DNA of 64,000 nt from Leptasterias polaris. Lineage: Eukaryota > Echinodermata > Asteroidea > Forcipulatida > Asteriidae. Below the pieces are notes generated by a model that saw only the letters and a program-made list of their open reading frames with translations, did no database searches and was not told the DNA's origin. The position numbers and the translations under genes were made by a program. Each line of letters starts with the position of its first letter. Within the stretch, counting starts at the first letter, position 1. The DNA lies in assembly GCA_037783415.1 (NCBI GenBank), contig JAZGTN010000170.1, positions 310,001 through 374,000 of the forward strand. The letters are read 5' to 3'. Shown here one piece after another: positions 1-13,100 of the stretch.

Positions 1-115
1 TATAAATCTTCTAAATTTACTGGAAACATTTCTGTAACATCGATGGTGGGGGTGCAGGGGCGAAGCCCTGGATCGGTGTCCGAGGGGCGAGATTGTTTTT
101 CCTACGAACTTTTTG

Positions 116-287
116 GGAAGCCACTAAAAACTAACCTCTACAGCGGTTCGGAACTTTTCGTGTGCTCTGGGACGGGTCATTCGTGGGATCGTCGCGAACC
201 GAGAGAGGAGTATCAGCGCAGCCGGAATGTTCCGAGAGCACACGAAAAGTTCCGAACCGCTGTAGAGGTTAGTTTTTAGTGGCTTCC
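116..287. repeat. 53-bp perfect inverted repeat with 66-bp loop
   Basis: The arms 116-168 and 235-287 are exact reverse complements over 53 bases (GGAAGCCACTAAAAACTAAC... against its complement). The loop is 66 bases. Transcribed, it would form a long stable hairpin. The perfect match indicates a recent origin or ongoing gene conversion. Confidence 0.9.
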
Positions 288-441
288 AACTTTTTGACAC
301 CCGCGCATGCGCAATCAATGATTTATTCTAAGGCATGCCTAATGCGTGTAGCCTGTAAGTACATGTAATTAGTGTACGCTGTGTACACACATGTAGTGTA
401 TTATCCTGTATATTTAAACCGAGAAAAAGGGACCTTCAAAA

Positions 442-521
442 TCCTAACCCTAACCCTGACCCTAACTCTAACCCTTATCCTAACCCTTACCCTAACCCTA
501 ACTCTAACCCTAACCCTCATT
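442..521. repeat. Degenerate telomere-like (CCCTAA)n block
   Basis: About thirteen consecutive six-base units of CCCTAA/CCCTGA/CTCTAA/CCCTTA type run through this stretch. On the other strand they read TTAGGG, the usual animal telomere unit. The block lies between two inverted repeats. Interstitial telomeric sequence of this type can mark a repaired break, a fusion point or capture by a mobile element. Confidence 0.8.
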
Positions 522-624
522 AATATTCACGGCTTATTCAGGAGTAAGTAAGTGCGCATGCGCGGTGTCAAAAAGTTCGTAGGAAAACAAATATGGCGTC
601 CGGGGGCGAAGCCCCCGGAAGCGA

Positions 625-751
625 TTTTTTTCCCCAGCGCGGTAAAGGCCATTCTGTACAGCTGCTAGTTGATATTGTAATGAAGCTTGGCACGTACGGA
701 TCCCAGTGAGATGTATGCACAGAATGGCCTTTACCGCGCTGGGGAAAAAAA
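625..751. repeat. 33-bp perfect inverted repeat
   Basis: The arms 625-657 and 719-751 are exact reverse complements (core CCAGCGCGGTAAAGGCC). The 61-base spacer shows no feature. It is the second perfect hairpin of the left-end repeat field. Confidence 0.85.
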
Positions 752-1454
752 TTTCGCCCCCCGGAAGCTCTGAGCTTTTGGCATTTTGAGGGGTGAAAAA
801 CCAAGCCTCCATGTGTCTAAAACAGATAAATAGACACATTGGAAATCAGATCCATATAAATCTTCTAAGTTTACTGGAACAATTTCTGTAACATCGATGG
901 TGGGATGAGGCCCCTTTGGGGTCCAGGGGGCGAAGCTTTTGGCATTTTGAGGGGTGAAAAATCAAGCCTCTGTGTGCCTGAAACCGAGAAATAGACACAC
1001 TTTTTAAGCACTTCTGATCCATACCAGAAAATTATAAATTAAGAAAATTTTCAGCCCACAAATCTTGCGTTTGGATCTGGTCGCTGCAATATCTGGTTTC
1101 ATGCATATTCATTCAAAAAATATAGTTCAAGCTTAGTGTAGTCTTTACATGAAATATATTTTATCCAGGACAAATTGGCACATCATGTTTCAAACGCTTA
1201 TGTTATCGTGCAAATCTAAGCAATTACAAGTGACATATCATGAAAGATTCATTTTGGCAGAAAGAAACAAATTTGATAGGCATAGGATGAAAAAGAAATC
1301 CATCCTGCTGCTGGGGAAAAGACACCACACACACACTTGTGGCTAATTTTTAAGCAGGCAGGTAGTAAAAAAACATTTTATATTTTTCACTTTTTTTCTT
1401 CTTCAAATTTTACCCGGGGGGCACGTTCCCCCTGGCCCCCCCCCCCCGGATCCA

Positions 1455-2510
1455 CGCCTGACTAGTGATTTTGATATTGTGAGCACCAAATGTAGCATTA
1501 TCAAGTATGCTGATGATACGGTCATCAGCGGTTACATAACCAACGATGACTCTCTTGAGTACACCGATGCTGTTCAAAGGTTTGTTGAGTGGTGCGTCAA
1601 TGTAAATAAAACCAAAGAGATGATTTATGATTTTCGCCGTTCAGCCCCAAACCAAGAACCCTTAGCTGTTCACAAACACGCTATACAGCAGGTAACGGAG
1701 TATATAAGTACCTGGGTACGGTCATCGACACTAAACTAAAATGGAGCAGCAACACTCAAATGCTGTGTGGTAAAGCAAAGAGCAAACCAACGGCTCTATT
1801 TCCTCAGGAATTTAAACGAGTTTAATGTAGATAACAGTATCTTGGTTCTTTTTTATCAGTCTTTGATTCAAAGCATTCTTAGTTTTAGTTTTATCAGTGA
1901 TTTGGGGAATATATCAAAAGGAAATGTTCACAAACTGGAAAGACCTTGGAAGATCGCTCAGCGCATAATTCGTAAAGATCTCCCCTCAATAAGTTCTCTC
2001 TATGACAAACAGGTTCTGTTAAAAGTTCATAAGATAATGCATGACCTCTCACACCCTTTGCACAATTGTTTTTTATTCAATAGATCAGGTATCCGTCTCC
2101 ATGTCCCACGTACCTCCCATTGTCGCTCCAGACAATCATTTGTTCCCAACGCCATTCATACTTTTAATGCTACTGCTCAGAAGGGCATTAACTTAATAGT
2201 GTGTTTTTTGCCTCCTTTTGCCCACTGAGCTCGCTCGTCAACCCCAGATCTCATGTACTTTTTATCCTTCTGATGTGTGTATCTTTTTATTATTTTTTAT
2301 AATGTTGTATTTTGATGTTCACTGTACTTGCCCGTACATATTGTATTTTCGTATGTTTATGCTAGTCTTTTACTGTTCGTTGTACTCTACGCCTACATTA
2401 TTGTATAACATATTTATGGTTAGTTTTTACTCATTTGTCAGTGGAAATCGAATTTCCATATTTTTTAATGTAAATTATAAATGTTATCTATCTATCTATC
2501 TATCTATAAT
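1455..2510 (+). mobile_element. 5'-truncated, frameshifted non-LTR retrotransposon (RT fragment)
   Basis: The reading frame from 1467 gives a reverse-transcriptase core with KYADDTVISGY, followed by NKTKEMIYDFRR and, after one frameshift near 1708, YKYLGTVIDTKLKWS. A further frameshift leads into QRLYFLRNLNEFNVDNSILV, the typical thumb region of CR1/L2/jockey-like ORF2 proteins. The coding part ends near 2228. An AT-rich 3' UTR follows and the copy stops in a (TCTA)n run at 2484-2507, the kind of short microsatellite tail these LINEs carry. The 5' side begins just after a poly-C run at 1436-1448. A small in-frame deletion removes residues after the WC motif. This is a dead copy; the clade is not certain. 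Confidence 0.85.
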
Positions 2511-2514
2511 TGGT

Positions 2515-2690
2515 TGATTTGTTTCAAACAAATTCAACACTGTTTTTGAATATTTGTGTAACATTGCTACAAACTATGGCTATCTGTTTTTGATTTGCAG
2601 TTATGGCTTTTCATAGTTTTCCAACCTCGGTTGGCAAAAACTCCGGCTGTGACGTTGCAATAGAAAGGTCTATTATTTTTACAAATGAGT
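2515..2690 (-). repeat. Dispersed repeat family C, fragment
   Basis: This stretch matches, in reverse complement, the repeats at 19730-20030 and 40640-41030. All three share the segment GAGTTTTTGCCAACC and GTGTTGAATNTGTTTG. It is a non-coding dispersed element, here truncated directly behind the LINE tail. Confidence 0.65.
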
Positions 2691-3429
2691 TGTGTATACC
2701 CAGGTATTCGAATTGTCACTTCGTCTTTACGTCATGTCATTCGTGCATTCTCTGGGGCATGTGTCAACCTCACCGTGCTTAATAGTTAACCATCGCAATT
2801 CACCAAACATTGCATTCTTGGTTTGAAGAGGTCTACCTGAACAAACACAGTCCAGAGTTACCCACTCAGAAAGAATTCACGTTGCTTTTTTTTACCCTTC
2901 CTGACGGTGGTTGCCAGGAGAAAAACAATCTGATCCGAGATGAGAAAATATCCAGCTGTGGCGGGGAGGTGAGCGCAGCGCTGAATGAGCGGTTGAAAGG
3001 ATGGCAGTTTTAAAATTGTTACGAGAGCAGAGTTGCTGATGAGCAATGTGCCCGTGTAGTTTTTATGTACTCAGCCGGTGACAGCGAACACCCTAATTGG
3101 CGCTAAGACTAGAGTTTGGGGCTTACACATAAGAAGCGGTGTCGCTGGACAGTCTTCACCTACGATGTACATTTTTTTGCCTCAACATAGAGTTGTACAA
3201 AACAAAACAGCACCTAGCCACGATTTTGTAAAACAACAGGAGGCCTACATAATAGCCTATAAACCGGAAGTTTATCAGAGAGTTGGTAAACAGCGATGGG
3301 AGTTTGTATTTTGGGTATACTGCTGAAGTTTAGCCTAGTCAACAAGCACACCTCCATTGTTTCAATGGTAACCTGCAACCTCTGAATCCGCCGCCTTGCA
3401 AGTTGCAACCGCGCCTTAATAATTTTAAT

Positions 3430-3493
3430 ACACCCTACATTCGATACTTTCCATGTATGATTCACCCTACATTCGATACTTTCCATGTATGAT
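3430..3493. repeat. 32-bp exact tandem duplication
   Basis: A 32-base unit beginning CACCCTACATTCGATACTTT occurs twice head to tail, at 3430-3461 and 3462-3493. Nothing coding is seen around it. Much of 2700-4150 holds no recognisable feature apart from possible 5' UTR sequence of the receptor gene that follows. Confidence 0.85.
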
Positions 3494-4176
3494 TAATGTA
3501 CCGTCAGTCAATAGCAACATTGGTACGGCATCATTTACAATGAACGCACGCAACAAAATACAATTAAAGCCAACTCGTCATTGTATGTTACGTCATGGCA
3601 GTTCTTCGTAAGGAAACTGACATTCGTGTGACTGTGGTGTGACATTTTACAATCTGCAATCGCTGCAGAATACTTCACGCAGTGCAAGTTCATGGACCAC
3701 CACTGCGGCTGCTTCTCTTACTACTATAGCGCTACAAAAATCATATCACGGCTGGAGCTCGAAGACTACTGTATCGTGCCGCTCCGTGGTGGCATTTTTA
3801 CTCCGTAAATCTACTTGTTTGTGTATCTTCATGAAAACAGTCATCTCAAGCTGTGTGCACATTACTAAAGTGATATATACTGCAAAGATTTTAGTATCAA
3901 ACAAAGCTCGGTGTACGAGCTGCAACTTGAGGTACGCTACCTGCTCTAGAACGAAATGAATGTTGGTTCGATTTCTGGGTTGGAGTCACCTCGTTGAACA
4001 TTCCCGTCTGAACACCACACTAAACGGTGGTGAATTGATACAGCTAGATGGAGGACATCGTCCACTTCACTTCATCATGTTTTGAAGAAGATCATCTCTG
4101 CTACATCAACTGAAAACAATTCAATTCTCTCCCCGGCTGCTGGTGTGTGGTGTTCTTCCACCGTCAAAACACCGAA

Positions 4177-7100
4177 ATGAGACCAGCTGTAATTTTGGCA
4201 ATTTGTCCGTATTTGGTTCTTGCACTGCGTTCTTCTGTCCGGAACGAATCGTCCGAAGACGCGTCTTGCCTCTCCGTGGCAGGGAACGTTACCGGCACCA
4301 TGGGTCACGGGGCCGTCACCCTCCCGGTGAAGGTACCCATCTACATCGGGGGTATGTTCCCCTACCAGACGGACCATGTGTTCGGCCGGGTTGAGGAGAC
4401 CGTGCTTGCCGCAATAGACCACGTCAATAATCTGGACGGTATACTAGACGGATATGAACTTCGAATCAGAGGAAACTGGACCGAGGTAAGATGCTTTCTT
4501 GTGATAGTATTTGTCAAGTCATCATTACAGACGATATCAAAAGGACATCAGTTTTCTTTTCCCCGCCTTGTATAAAATAATAACCCCCTGACATGGTATA
4601 ATTAATAGTGGCGCAGCGTGTCATGGCAGAGTGGTCAATCGCATGGATAGCTCTTATGACTGGTCTATTAGTATTTGCAATTCGATTGTTCTTGGCCGAG
4701 TGGGGCCGGGAAGGGACACACACATGCCCAGTTAGTTACTCTCTTTGCCCCCAATTCATTTCATTTCATTTCATTTCATTTTCATTTCATTTTATTCGCC
4801 AGCAAACATAAAAAAAACACATTTTTAAAAGATAATTTGCAAATGATAATTTGCAAATCAAAGGATCTACAAGTACAAGAACAAACAATACAATAGTTTA
4901 GAGAAGAATACTCAAATCACCTAGCAATTAGTACTGAGGAACCCGGCTTGGTGGGCAGATGCATGTAGGAAACAACCTCCAGTGGGGGTGGTACTCCAAA
5001 ACGATAGAAGCAAAACAAAAACAAGAACCCTGGCAGGGAATGCCAATAGTGACAAAAAGTCACTTTCAAAGTGGCTGACCTTTTGGTTCTGAAACCACAA
5101 AAAGACCAAACAAACCCTCCCCCAGGAGGGATACACATCATCCACCACCAAGCCAAGCCGGGCAACTCAGAAAAATACAAAATAACAAAATACAGCGTTA
5201 AGTCTGGACCAGCCAGCTGATTTCTTTAAAATGCTTCTTGGTTCCTCTTACAAAACCAGGGAGGCTTGTCAAAAGTTGGTGCCTAACATGGGAGGGTAAA
5301 TTGTCAAAGTGGACAGGAAACCTGTTAAAAACAATAAATTTAAAAGCATCGGTTCCAGCATATGTATGATGAAATTTAAGAGTGTCAAGATGGCGTGCAA
5401 TGATCTTAATAAAACTGCAAGGATTAACATCATACACACCATACAGACACTTGGCAACAAAGGCAATGGCAAAGTAAAAACATATAGTCTTATCTTTGCT
5501 TTCTCTTATATATAATAACACAGAGACACTTATTGTGTTAAGGAGATTAGCGAAGCACTTGAGTGACACGTGCCAGCCTTTTATTTACATATTTAATTAA
5601 TAATTTGTATCCAAACAATAATTACTTGAAGGGTTACTGCAAGTATGACAATAATCTTGCTATTGTAATAAAATAACTTTGTGTTATAAATCTTTACAGC
5701 GGCCTTCTTTCAATCCCAACGTTCAAACTGTCTGAATAAATAAAATAACCATCCGCCACAGTGTCAAATGACATTTCGACTCACTTCTGACCATCCATCA
5801 TAATGTCAAATGACATTTCGACTCACTTCATCAGAGAACACGACGTCCAGGCAAAAACAGAGATCTTTAAAATTCCTCTGAAAACCTGTGCCCAAAAACT
5901 TTCAGTGCCCTCCTCCATGAGGGTGTTGGACCTCACCCTATTCAATAGCTATCTTGTACCCTCCCAAAAAAAATTAATACAAAGTTAAAATTGTTGACCT
6001 CTGTGTGTGTGTGTGTGTGTGTGTGAAACGCTAGAACTAACTCTAATCACAATTTCTCCTCTATTTAAACCTCCCGCTACCACACCCCGTTTACGTAATC
6101 ACCATTCTTGTACCACAATGCGCTCCCCGCATTTCTAAGACAACTATTTCCTGCTATTCTATGAAACGCTGGAAATGTCTATTCTCCATAGAGGTTAGCA
6201 CAAGCCTTTGAAGGTGTTCATTATAATGCAACTCGCCCAGAGGTGCAGGTACCTCAAATTTAATCCCGAACCATTTGCACGCACATGAATGCATGCAGTT
6301 ATCTTCACATTGCCTCAGCTCAAGAATAACGTTGGTGCAAAGTCAATGTTTTCAGCAGCACAAAAATAAAAGTTAAAGTTAATGTTTACATTTAAGCCCC
6401 CTTTTCTCTCTTCGACGTTTCTCATGGTCGAGTAATCAGAGTGTGGGTTCGAATCCCAGTTATGACACTCGTGTCGTTTAGCAAATGACACTTGACTAAA
6501 GTTTAATATCATCACTCAGGGGTGAAATGTACGAAACATTACAGGTGGATATTGTTGTTGGCGAAGAACGCTCAGCAACAAGTGCATCCATTTGGTTGCC
6601 GAGCTGCATACTCCAAAGCAGTTGGGGATGCTTATTAGGATCGATGGAATGCTTATTAGGATCGATGAACAGGAGTAATAGTGTAAACGCTTTCTTGATA
6701 ATTTTGTTATAGAAGTGCCAAACAATACCTATTGTTGTTGATAATAACCACTGCCCATGAGAGTAACCCACAGACTGCACTGCAGTCTCTTTTTAGTCCA
6801 ATGCGCTGGCACAAGAAGGTTCTGGTGCATTGCGGGAGGGCACAAACTTTTTGAGAGGCACTTCCCAGAACCAAACGGGAACGGTCGGATGTGAAGAGAT
6901 ACCAGTACAGATTATTCGCGAAAAAACATAAAAAGGACTGTTGGAACACTTCAATACGCAGCCCCTGTGTTTGCAAGTATTCTAAAGGTGTGGTCATACC
7001 TTGGTAAGACCCCGAAAAATGTGTGAACCTTCTTAAGATGGGAAAATAGAATTAAGATGGTATTAATAGTAAGTAAGAATTCTGCGAAATTAGTTTGTGT

Positions 7101-10100
7101 GAAATGCCCACATGGATTAGAAATCAATAAAAGTATGTCTCAAGGGGACTTTTTGAGATTCAAATTTCCGTGGTGTCCGTTTTTGAATGTTGCGGCCAGA
7201 GATTTGGTTGATACCAGCTGTCACCTCACTGAACTTGGATGGATTCGACTTTCTCGATGAAAACACCACGCCATTGACCCTGTCTTCTTCTGAAACTTTC
7301 ACAGATGACTTTTATGTATCTTTATTTGACCTTTATATTAATTTGGCCTAACAACCCTGAAAAGAGGTATACGTGGTCAGCACATTCTGACATATTTTAA
7401 AAACATTTCCATTGTATTAACCACATTGTACACACTGGTCAGTTCATAAGGTCATAAACTTGACAAAGCCACACGTTCTAGAGGAAGTGTCAAACAACAT
7501 GGGTCAGTGATTTGGTTAGAAGGGGCAGGACAAAACTCTGCCAGCATCTTTTGTGTACAAAATCGGTATTAAGTTGTCAAAGGTAGATGAATCCAAATTA
7601 TTGATTAATTAAGGAAACAAATTAGCTTAAATCAACCCAGGAATACCTGGACATGTAAGCAAAACACTTAGAAAACAACAAACAAACAAACAAACAAACA
7701 ATGAAAAAATGCCAAACAAACCCTTTTAGGAAATAGCTTGTCATCATGTGTTGACAACGTATACAGGAGGGACGTTGCGACCACACGGGTCCATCTCGAC
7801 AGGGCTTCAGCATTACGTTGACAGAAACCCCAATCTATGACAAGTAATTAAATTTAACAAAATAAAGCCTCTATTGTTTACTATCTCAGTTGTAAAAATT
7901 GTTGTTTCAGAAAATTAATCAATGTTTTTTCTGGAGGTTTGTATTTATTACCAATTGCACAATTGGTTTTGACAGAGCAAATTTATACCTGTACTGTTTT
8001 TTTGTCTTTCCTTTTAATGAAATGCATTCATAAACTTGTAGGCCTATATTCATCGTCATAAGCTGAGGTGGTCAGGTTTGGCTGAGCATTTTTAATTAAT
8101 TAATTATTTATTGTTTCATTGGGCAGGTAAAAGCACCAATTGCCAATATTTTATTAGCTGTAAAAGAGCAATTTATAAAACTGTAAATAATATATTCCCG
8201 ATGCAATTGCAACCTCTCCACTGGGCACGCCTCGGTGGTGTTCTTGTAGTTACGACAGCCTGTTTTAGAATGCAGGGTCGTGGGTTCCAATCACACCCGA
8301 GTAGAAAATGCCTACGGATTTTTTTATTTTTTTTACCACAAGAATCGGGAAAGCATAGAGTGTAAAGTGCTTATCACACATCGGTTCAGGGTAGAAAAAC
8401 AGAACACATAAAAACAACTTCTCCATCACGATGCAGTTACTACTTCCAGGCATAATAATCTTCCTACTTAAGTCTGATATCCAATTTTGTTTTGGCCTTG
8501 AGAAAAATCGGAAATTGTTAATAAACAGCCGGCAAAGTCTATTGAAGCCTATGTCAAGGGCAAAATATTCCACGGGCAAAATATCACGCCTGTACATCTA
8601 TTCAAACAGTACTTTTCAGTTACATGGGTAACAAATTGAAGTTGATGTTCATGTCGAACTCAGTTTTCTTTCGAGATCAGGTTGTAAGTTACAGACCCTT
8701 TTCATGCTTCCATCAGCTTAGTCATGTCCATTGTATGCACTAGCATTATGGTTGTATATATAATATGGGCCAGACTATGCCCACTACTAGCCTCTATATT
8801 ATGGTTACGTTGACTCCAATGTGATTAAACAAGAACTCGGCAGGCTCAACGATTGAGCTTTACACTACTACCGTCTTCAACTCAAGCGTACTCATCCGCT
8901 TTGCTTGGCAAATAATCAGTGTGGGGAGCCGGTCTTCAATGCTTGGTTATATTGGTTGGTGGATGGCCGCTGATTAAATCGAGCCGAACAGCGGGCAGCC
9001 ACCAATCAGGTTCATTTCCACACAGAAGACCGCTCTTTACAGTGTTATACAGCCAATACCTTAACGAAAAAGAAAAAATAACAATTATAAGAATTTGTGA
9101 TTGTTTTTTTCGCCGATATTTTGTATAGAATTCTTCTATTCACAAACTCTCCGAGGTATTTATTAGGCCTAATTCCCTTTTAATTTTTTTGGCAGGGTAA
9201 ACCGGACCTTGCCCTGCGGCTGTTGCATGATTTTATTTATGTCGACCCTCCAATACTGATGTCATGGGGACCGATGCTTTCCAGCGATGCGGTCGTCGTC
9301 AACGAGGTCGCATCCAAGTACAATATCATTCAGGTAATAGTTACTGACGACTATTTTTCTCTCGTTGCTCTAACATGAAGAATTTCAAATCCTACCCGAT
9401 AGTTGGAACTCCTCTCCCCGTTACATTGGGGCTTGATATGAGGCATGGTACCTCTCCTATTGTGTCTTCATTGTGTTCTGGGAATCTCAGGAATTCTTTG
9501 GAGGATTTTAGAGGGGTGGGGTGTCCTTCTGTGTACAAGAGGAAAATAATGTGTTATAGTATTGGAGCTTTTTTTCGGGGGGGGGGGGGGGGGGCAATCC
9601 TCTGCCACATATCGGGCATACCCCGCTGTACCCAGAAAGCACCGAGTAGGGAATGTGATCATACATCGATGTAGCATGAAATTTGAATAATATTTTTCTA
9701 ATTATACCTGAGCCTATTAGATTAAATATTCACTGTTTTTCAGAAAAAAAAACCCCAAAACAATCGAAGCAAAAAACAAAACATCAATAACAACAGCAAC
9801 AAAATTCGTGAAACGTCCCCGTCAAACTCGAGCATATCAAGTGCTTATTGTCCGATCTGAACAGTCTGCTTTTAAAAGTAAGGTTTTAAGAACAAAGCTA
9901 TACTCCAAGACTTTACTTGTTACGAAACATAAAACGCAGGACAGTCAAAAACCCAGTATTCTAGTTTTTCCTCACCCCTGTCACCCAACTCTTTCTTCTT
10001 CTCTCGTTGCAGGCAACCTTAGCTAGCTCACCAACCATTTTGGATCATTCCCGTTTTCCTCTTACCATTCGCCTTGGTATAAAGGAGGATGAACTGAACC

Positions 10101-13100
10101 AACCACGCCTGGCTCTGATGAACAGGATGGGATGGAAGAAGGCCGCTATCGTATTTGAAGACATTGAGTACTTTCGCTCAGTAAGTTTTCCTTAGATACA
10201 AAATAATACAGTAGTGTTTTAACGCTACATACGATGTGTGGACATGCGAACAAAAAAGAGGTCCACGTAATATAGGGACTTGAAACACTACGTGGACTTA
10301 AACACATCCACACAGTTTTTTTTTTTTTTTACAGTGTTGAAGAATAGGATTTTCCTTAAGTGTACAGAACAAAGGAATGCCCACAGAGTGACTGCAACGC
10401 AGAGCTACCGGAGTACCGGAATCAAGCTCTGGTGTTTCTGATTAGCAGAGTGTGAGTTCGAGTCCCGGTCGTGACACCTGTTTCCTTAAGCAAGTAACGT
10501 TTTTACTTCGTCCATCGGATGGGACGTGGCTCCTGTTCGTTGAGTAATGCACACAAAAACCCCTAAAACAAAGAACAGTTACACTTATCGCTACAAGGAA
10601 GGGGTTGGTCCCGGTGTTTAAGGCAAACAATTTCAAAATCGGTCTTAACAAAATTAATTTGTTTTCCATGTTCAAGCCCCCTTGAGTAACTTCATGGTAG
10701 ACACGCACTCTCATGGAAGACTTCGGTGTTATTAACAGAAAGCAATAACATTAGTTTTGAAATTGAAGACTGAAACAATGCAAATGAAAAACTGACTTTG
10801 CAGTGAAAACAGCACTGCACGATACCAGTGTCCAATTTCATAGAACTGCTTTAAGCAAAAAAAGAAAGAAAAAAACCCACAAAAACCTAATAGGCCTAAG
10901 CACCACAAAACTATGCTTACCAGGAAAAGGTTGCCAGTCATTTTTCACAAGTACCATATGTGACTTGTATTCTACTCATTTTTACTTAGCAGAAATTAGT
11001 TGAACAAGATTTTCTGCTTAAGCAGCTCTGTGAAATTAGGCCCTGGCTACACAACAGGAAGCCAGGTGGGAAATTCTTTGAGTGGAGACAGGCCAAACAT
11101 TGATTCCCGATTCATTTGAAGTCTTGGTTATTATACTAGTCCCCTTGCTGAACAGGGACCCCACGACGGACGGGTATCGACCAACGGATGGCAAAATCTC
11201 AGCCACTAGTTAATAGCTTCAAGCAGTGGGGTAACTGAGGGGACACAGGAAGGGGGGCACATACCCCTGCCCCCGGGTTCCCCCTGTTGAAATCTGGACC
11301 TTTGGGATTAAAAAGTACTAGACTTAAATGTCAACGGTTAGAACAGCTTTTATAGTAACTTCAGTTTTTTTAAACTATTTTTAATTTTTTTAAATTACAG
11401 ACGGACAATGTGTTTGTTTTTTACCTCCACGTCAGATTATCAAATGGTTCACTCCCTTGTGTACCCCCTAAAAATAACTTTAATTTAGCAGATGGCTTAA
11501 AAAAGTGTAAATGCATTCCACAAAATGCCGGCTTTGTCTTTTATTTTTTCGGCACTATTTCAGACGGAAATATTTCTCTGGAGGATTAGTACTGGTACGC
11601 ACTTTAGAATCAGTGAGCTTTCAGAGTTAGGGAAATATTTCTCTGGAGGATTGATGCTGGTATGAACTTTAGAATCAGTGAGCTTTCAGAGTTAGGGAAA
11701 TATTTCTCTGGAGGATTGGTACTGGTACGCACTTTATAATCAGTGAGCTTTCAGAGGGTAATATTTCTCTGGAGCATTAGTTAGTACTGGTATGATTTTT
11801 ATAATTAGTGTGCTTCCAAATGGTATACACCCCCTTGTGTCCACCCTAAAACATTACTTTAATTTATCAGATTGCTTAAAAAGACTATCATTATTCATTC
11901 CACAAAATCTTCAAAGGCCGGCTATGTCTTTGGTTTTTTGGCAGTATTTTAGTTGGAAATATTTCTCTGGAGTATCAGTACTGGTATGAACTTTGTAATC
12001 AGTGAGATTTCTGAAATATTTATCTTATGGGAATGAACTTTGAACTTTACAATTTGTGAACTTTCAGATAAATGCTGCAGCAGAATTTAATGACCAATAT
12101 TGTAATGTTTACTTTAAAACAGAATAGTCTTGATCTTGAGGACATGCTGACTACAGCGGGGATAACCATCCTGACTGTGGAGGCAATCACAGATAAAGAC
12201 CAACATCAAGCACAAATTAAGAACCTTGAGGTGAGTTTATTACTGACGTATAATGATTGATAATTTAATTGATTTTAGCGTGTCGTGGACGAGCGCATTA
12301 GAACACATTACTCAAGCTCTGGTGTTTCTGATCAGTAGAGTGAGGGTTCGAGTCTCGGTCGTGACACTGGTGTGTCCTTAAGCAAGATACGTATTGCTGC
12401 GTCCTTTGGATGGAACGTAAAGAGTAAAGCCGTAGGTCCCGTGTGTTGTGAAATGCACGTAAAAGAACCTAGAGCACTTATGAAAGAGAAGGGGTTCGCC
12501 CCGGTGTGTTTTGGTTTGATTGGCTGCATATTGCGCCACAGCACCTTGTAATGGTGCTATGTAAAGATGAGTTGTCAGTATTGCCAAATTGATTTGTGTT
12601 GTGACGTCACATTTAGCACAGCAATTACGATTGATTCGCGGCTAAAATCAATCTTATCTCTTTGTGAAATCGAGCCTAGCTCCACATACCTTGCACTGAG
12701 TGCTTTGAGAAGCCCATCTAGTGTGATAAAGCGCTATATAAGAATCTAAATTAACATAATTAGTTAGCAGAAATTAGTGTTATTTTAACACCCCTATGGT
12801 GTAAATTTTGATTGTTGTCGGTATCTATATGTAACAACACCCATGGTGTCTATTTTAACACTTAAGCTTTTGCAGTGTATGTATTATTATAGTCTTTAAA
12901 GGCACAGTACACGTTTGGTAATGACTCTGAGAATTAATGGCAATAAAAACTTACTTGGTAAGAAGTACAGCAGCTTTGGGTAGTATAATTAATTTTGAGA
13001 AACTTTTAACTTCGAAGTACTACGGTTATGAAAAAATATATCACTTTTTATTCCCCAAAATTTGAATCTGAGAAGTGTTTCTGTCAGAAACGCTTCTCAG

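Larger units (their letters stand above)
1..1005. repeat. Nested inverted and direct repeats (possible foldback element)
   Basis: The first kilobase is built from repeats. A roughly 48-base block at 2-49 recurs directly at 857-904 (ATAAATCTTCTAA...ATCGATGGTGGG). A block at 773-836 recurs at 937-1000 (CTTTTGGCATTTTGAGGGG...). Two perfect inverted repeats lie inside (116-287 and 625-751). The sequence around 98-117 and 287-310 (CCTACGAACTTTTT, GACACCCGCGCATGCGC) returns inverted at 551-585. Short reading frames here are by-products of the palindromes. No transposase is visible, so a non-autonomous foldback element is inferred. Confidence 0.6.

Noticed and set aside
43..318. Overlapping frames on both strands near the left end
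   Set aside because: They share translated segments only because of the 53-bp perfect inverted repeat.
5198..5569. 123-codon minus-strand frame as a host gene
   Set aside because: It resembles, weakly, a LINE ORF2 C-terminus and is followed by a microsatellite tail; it is listed as a low-confidence mobile element.
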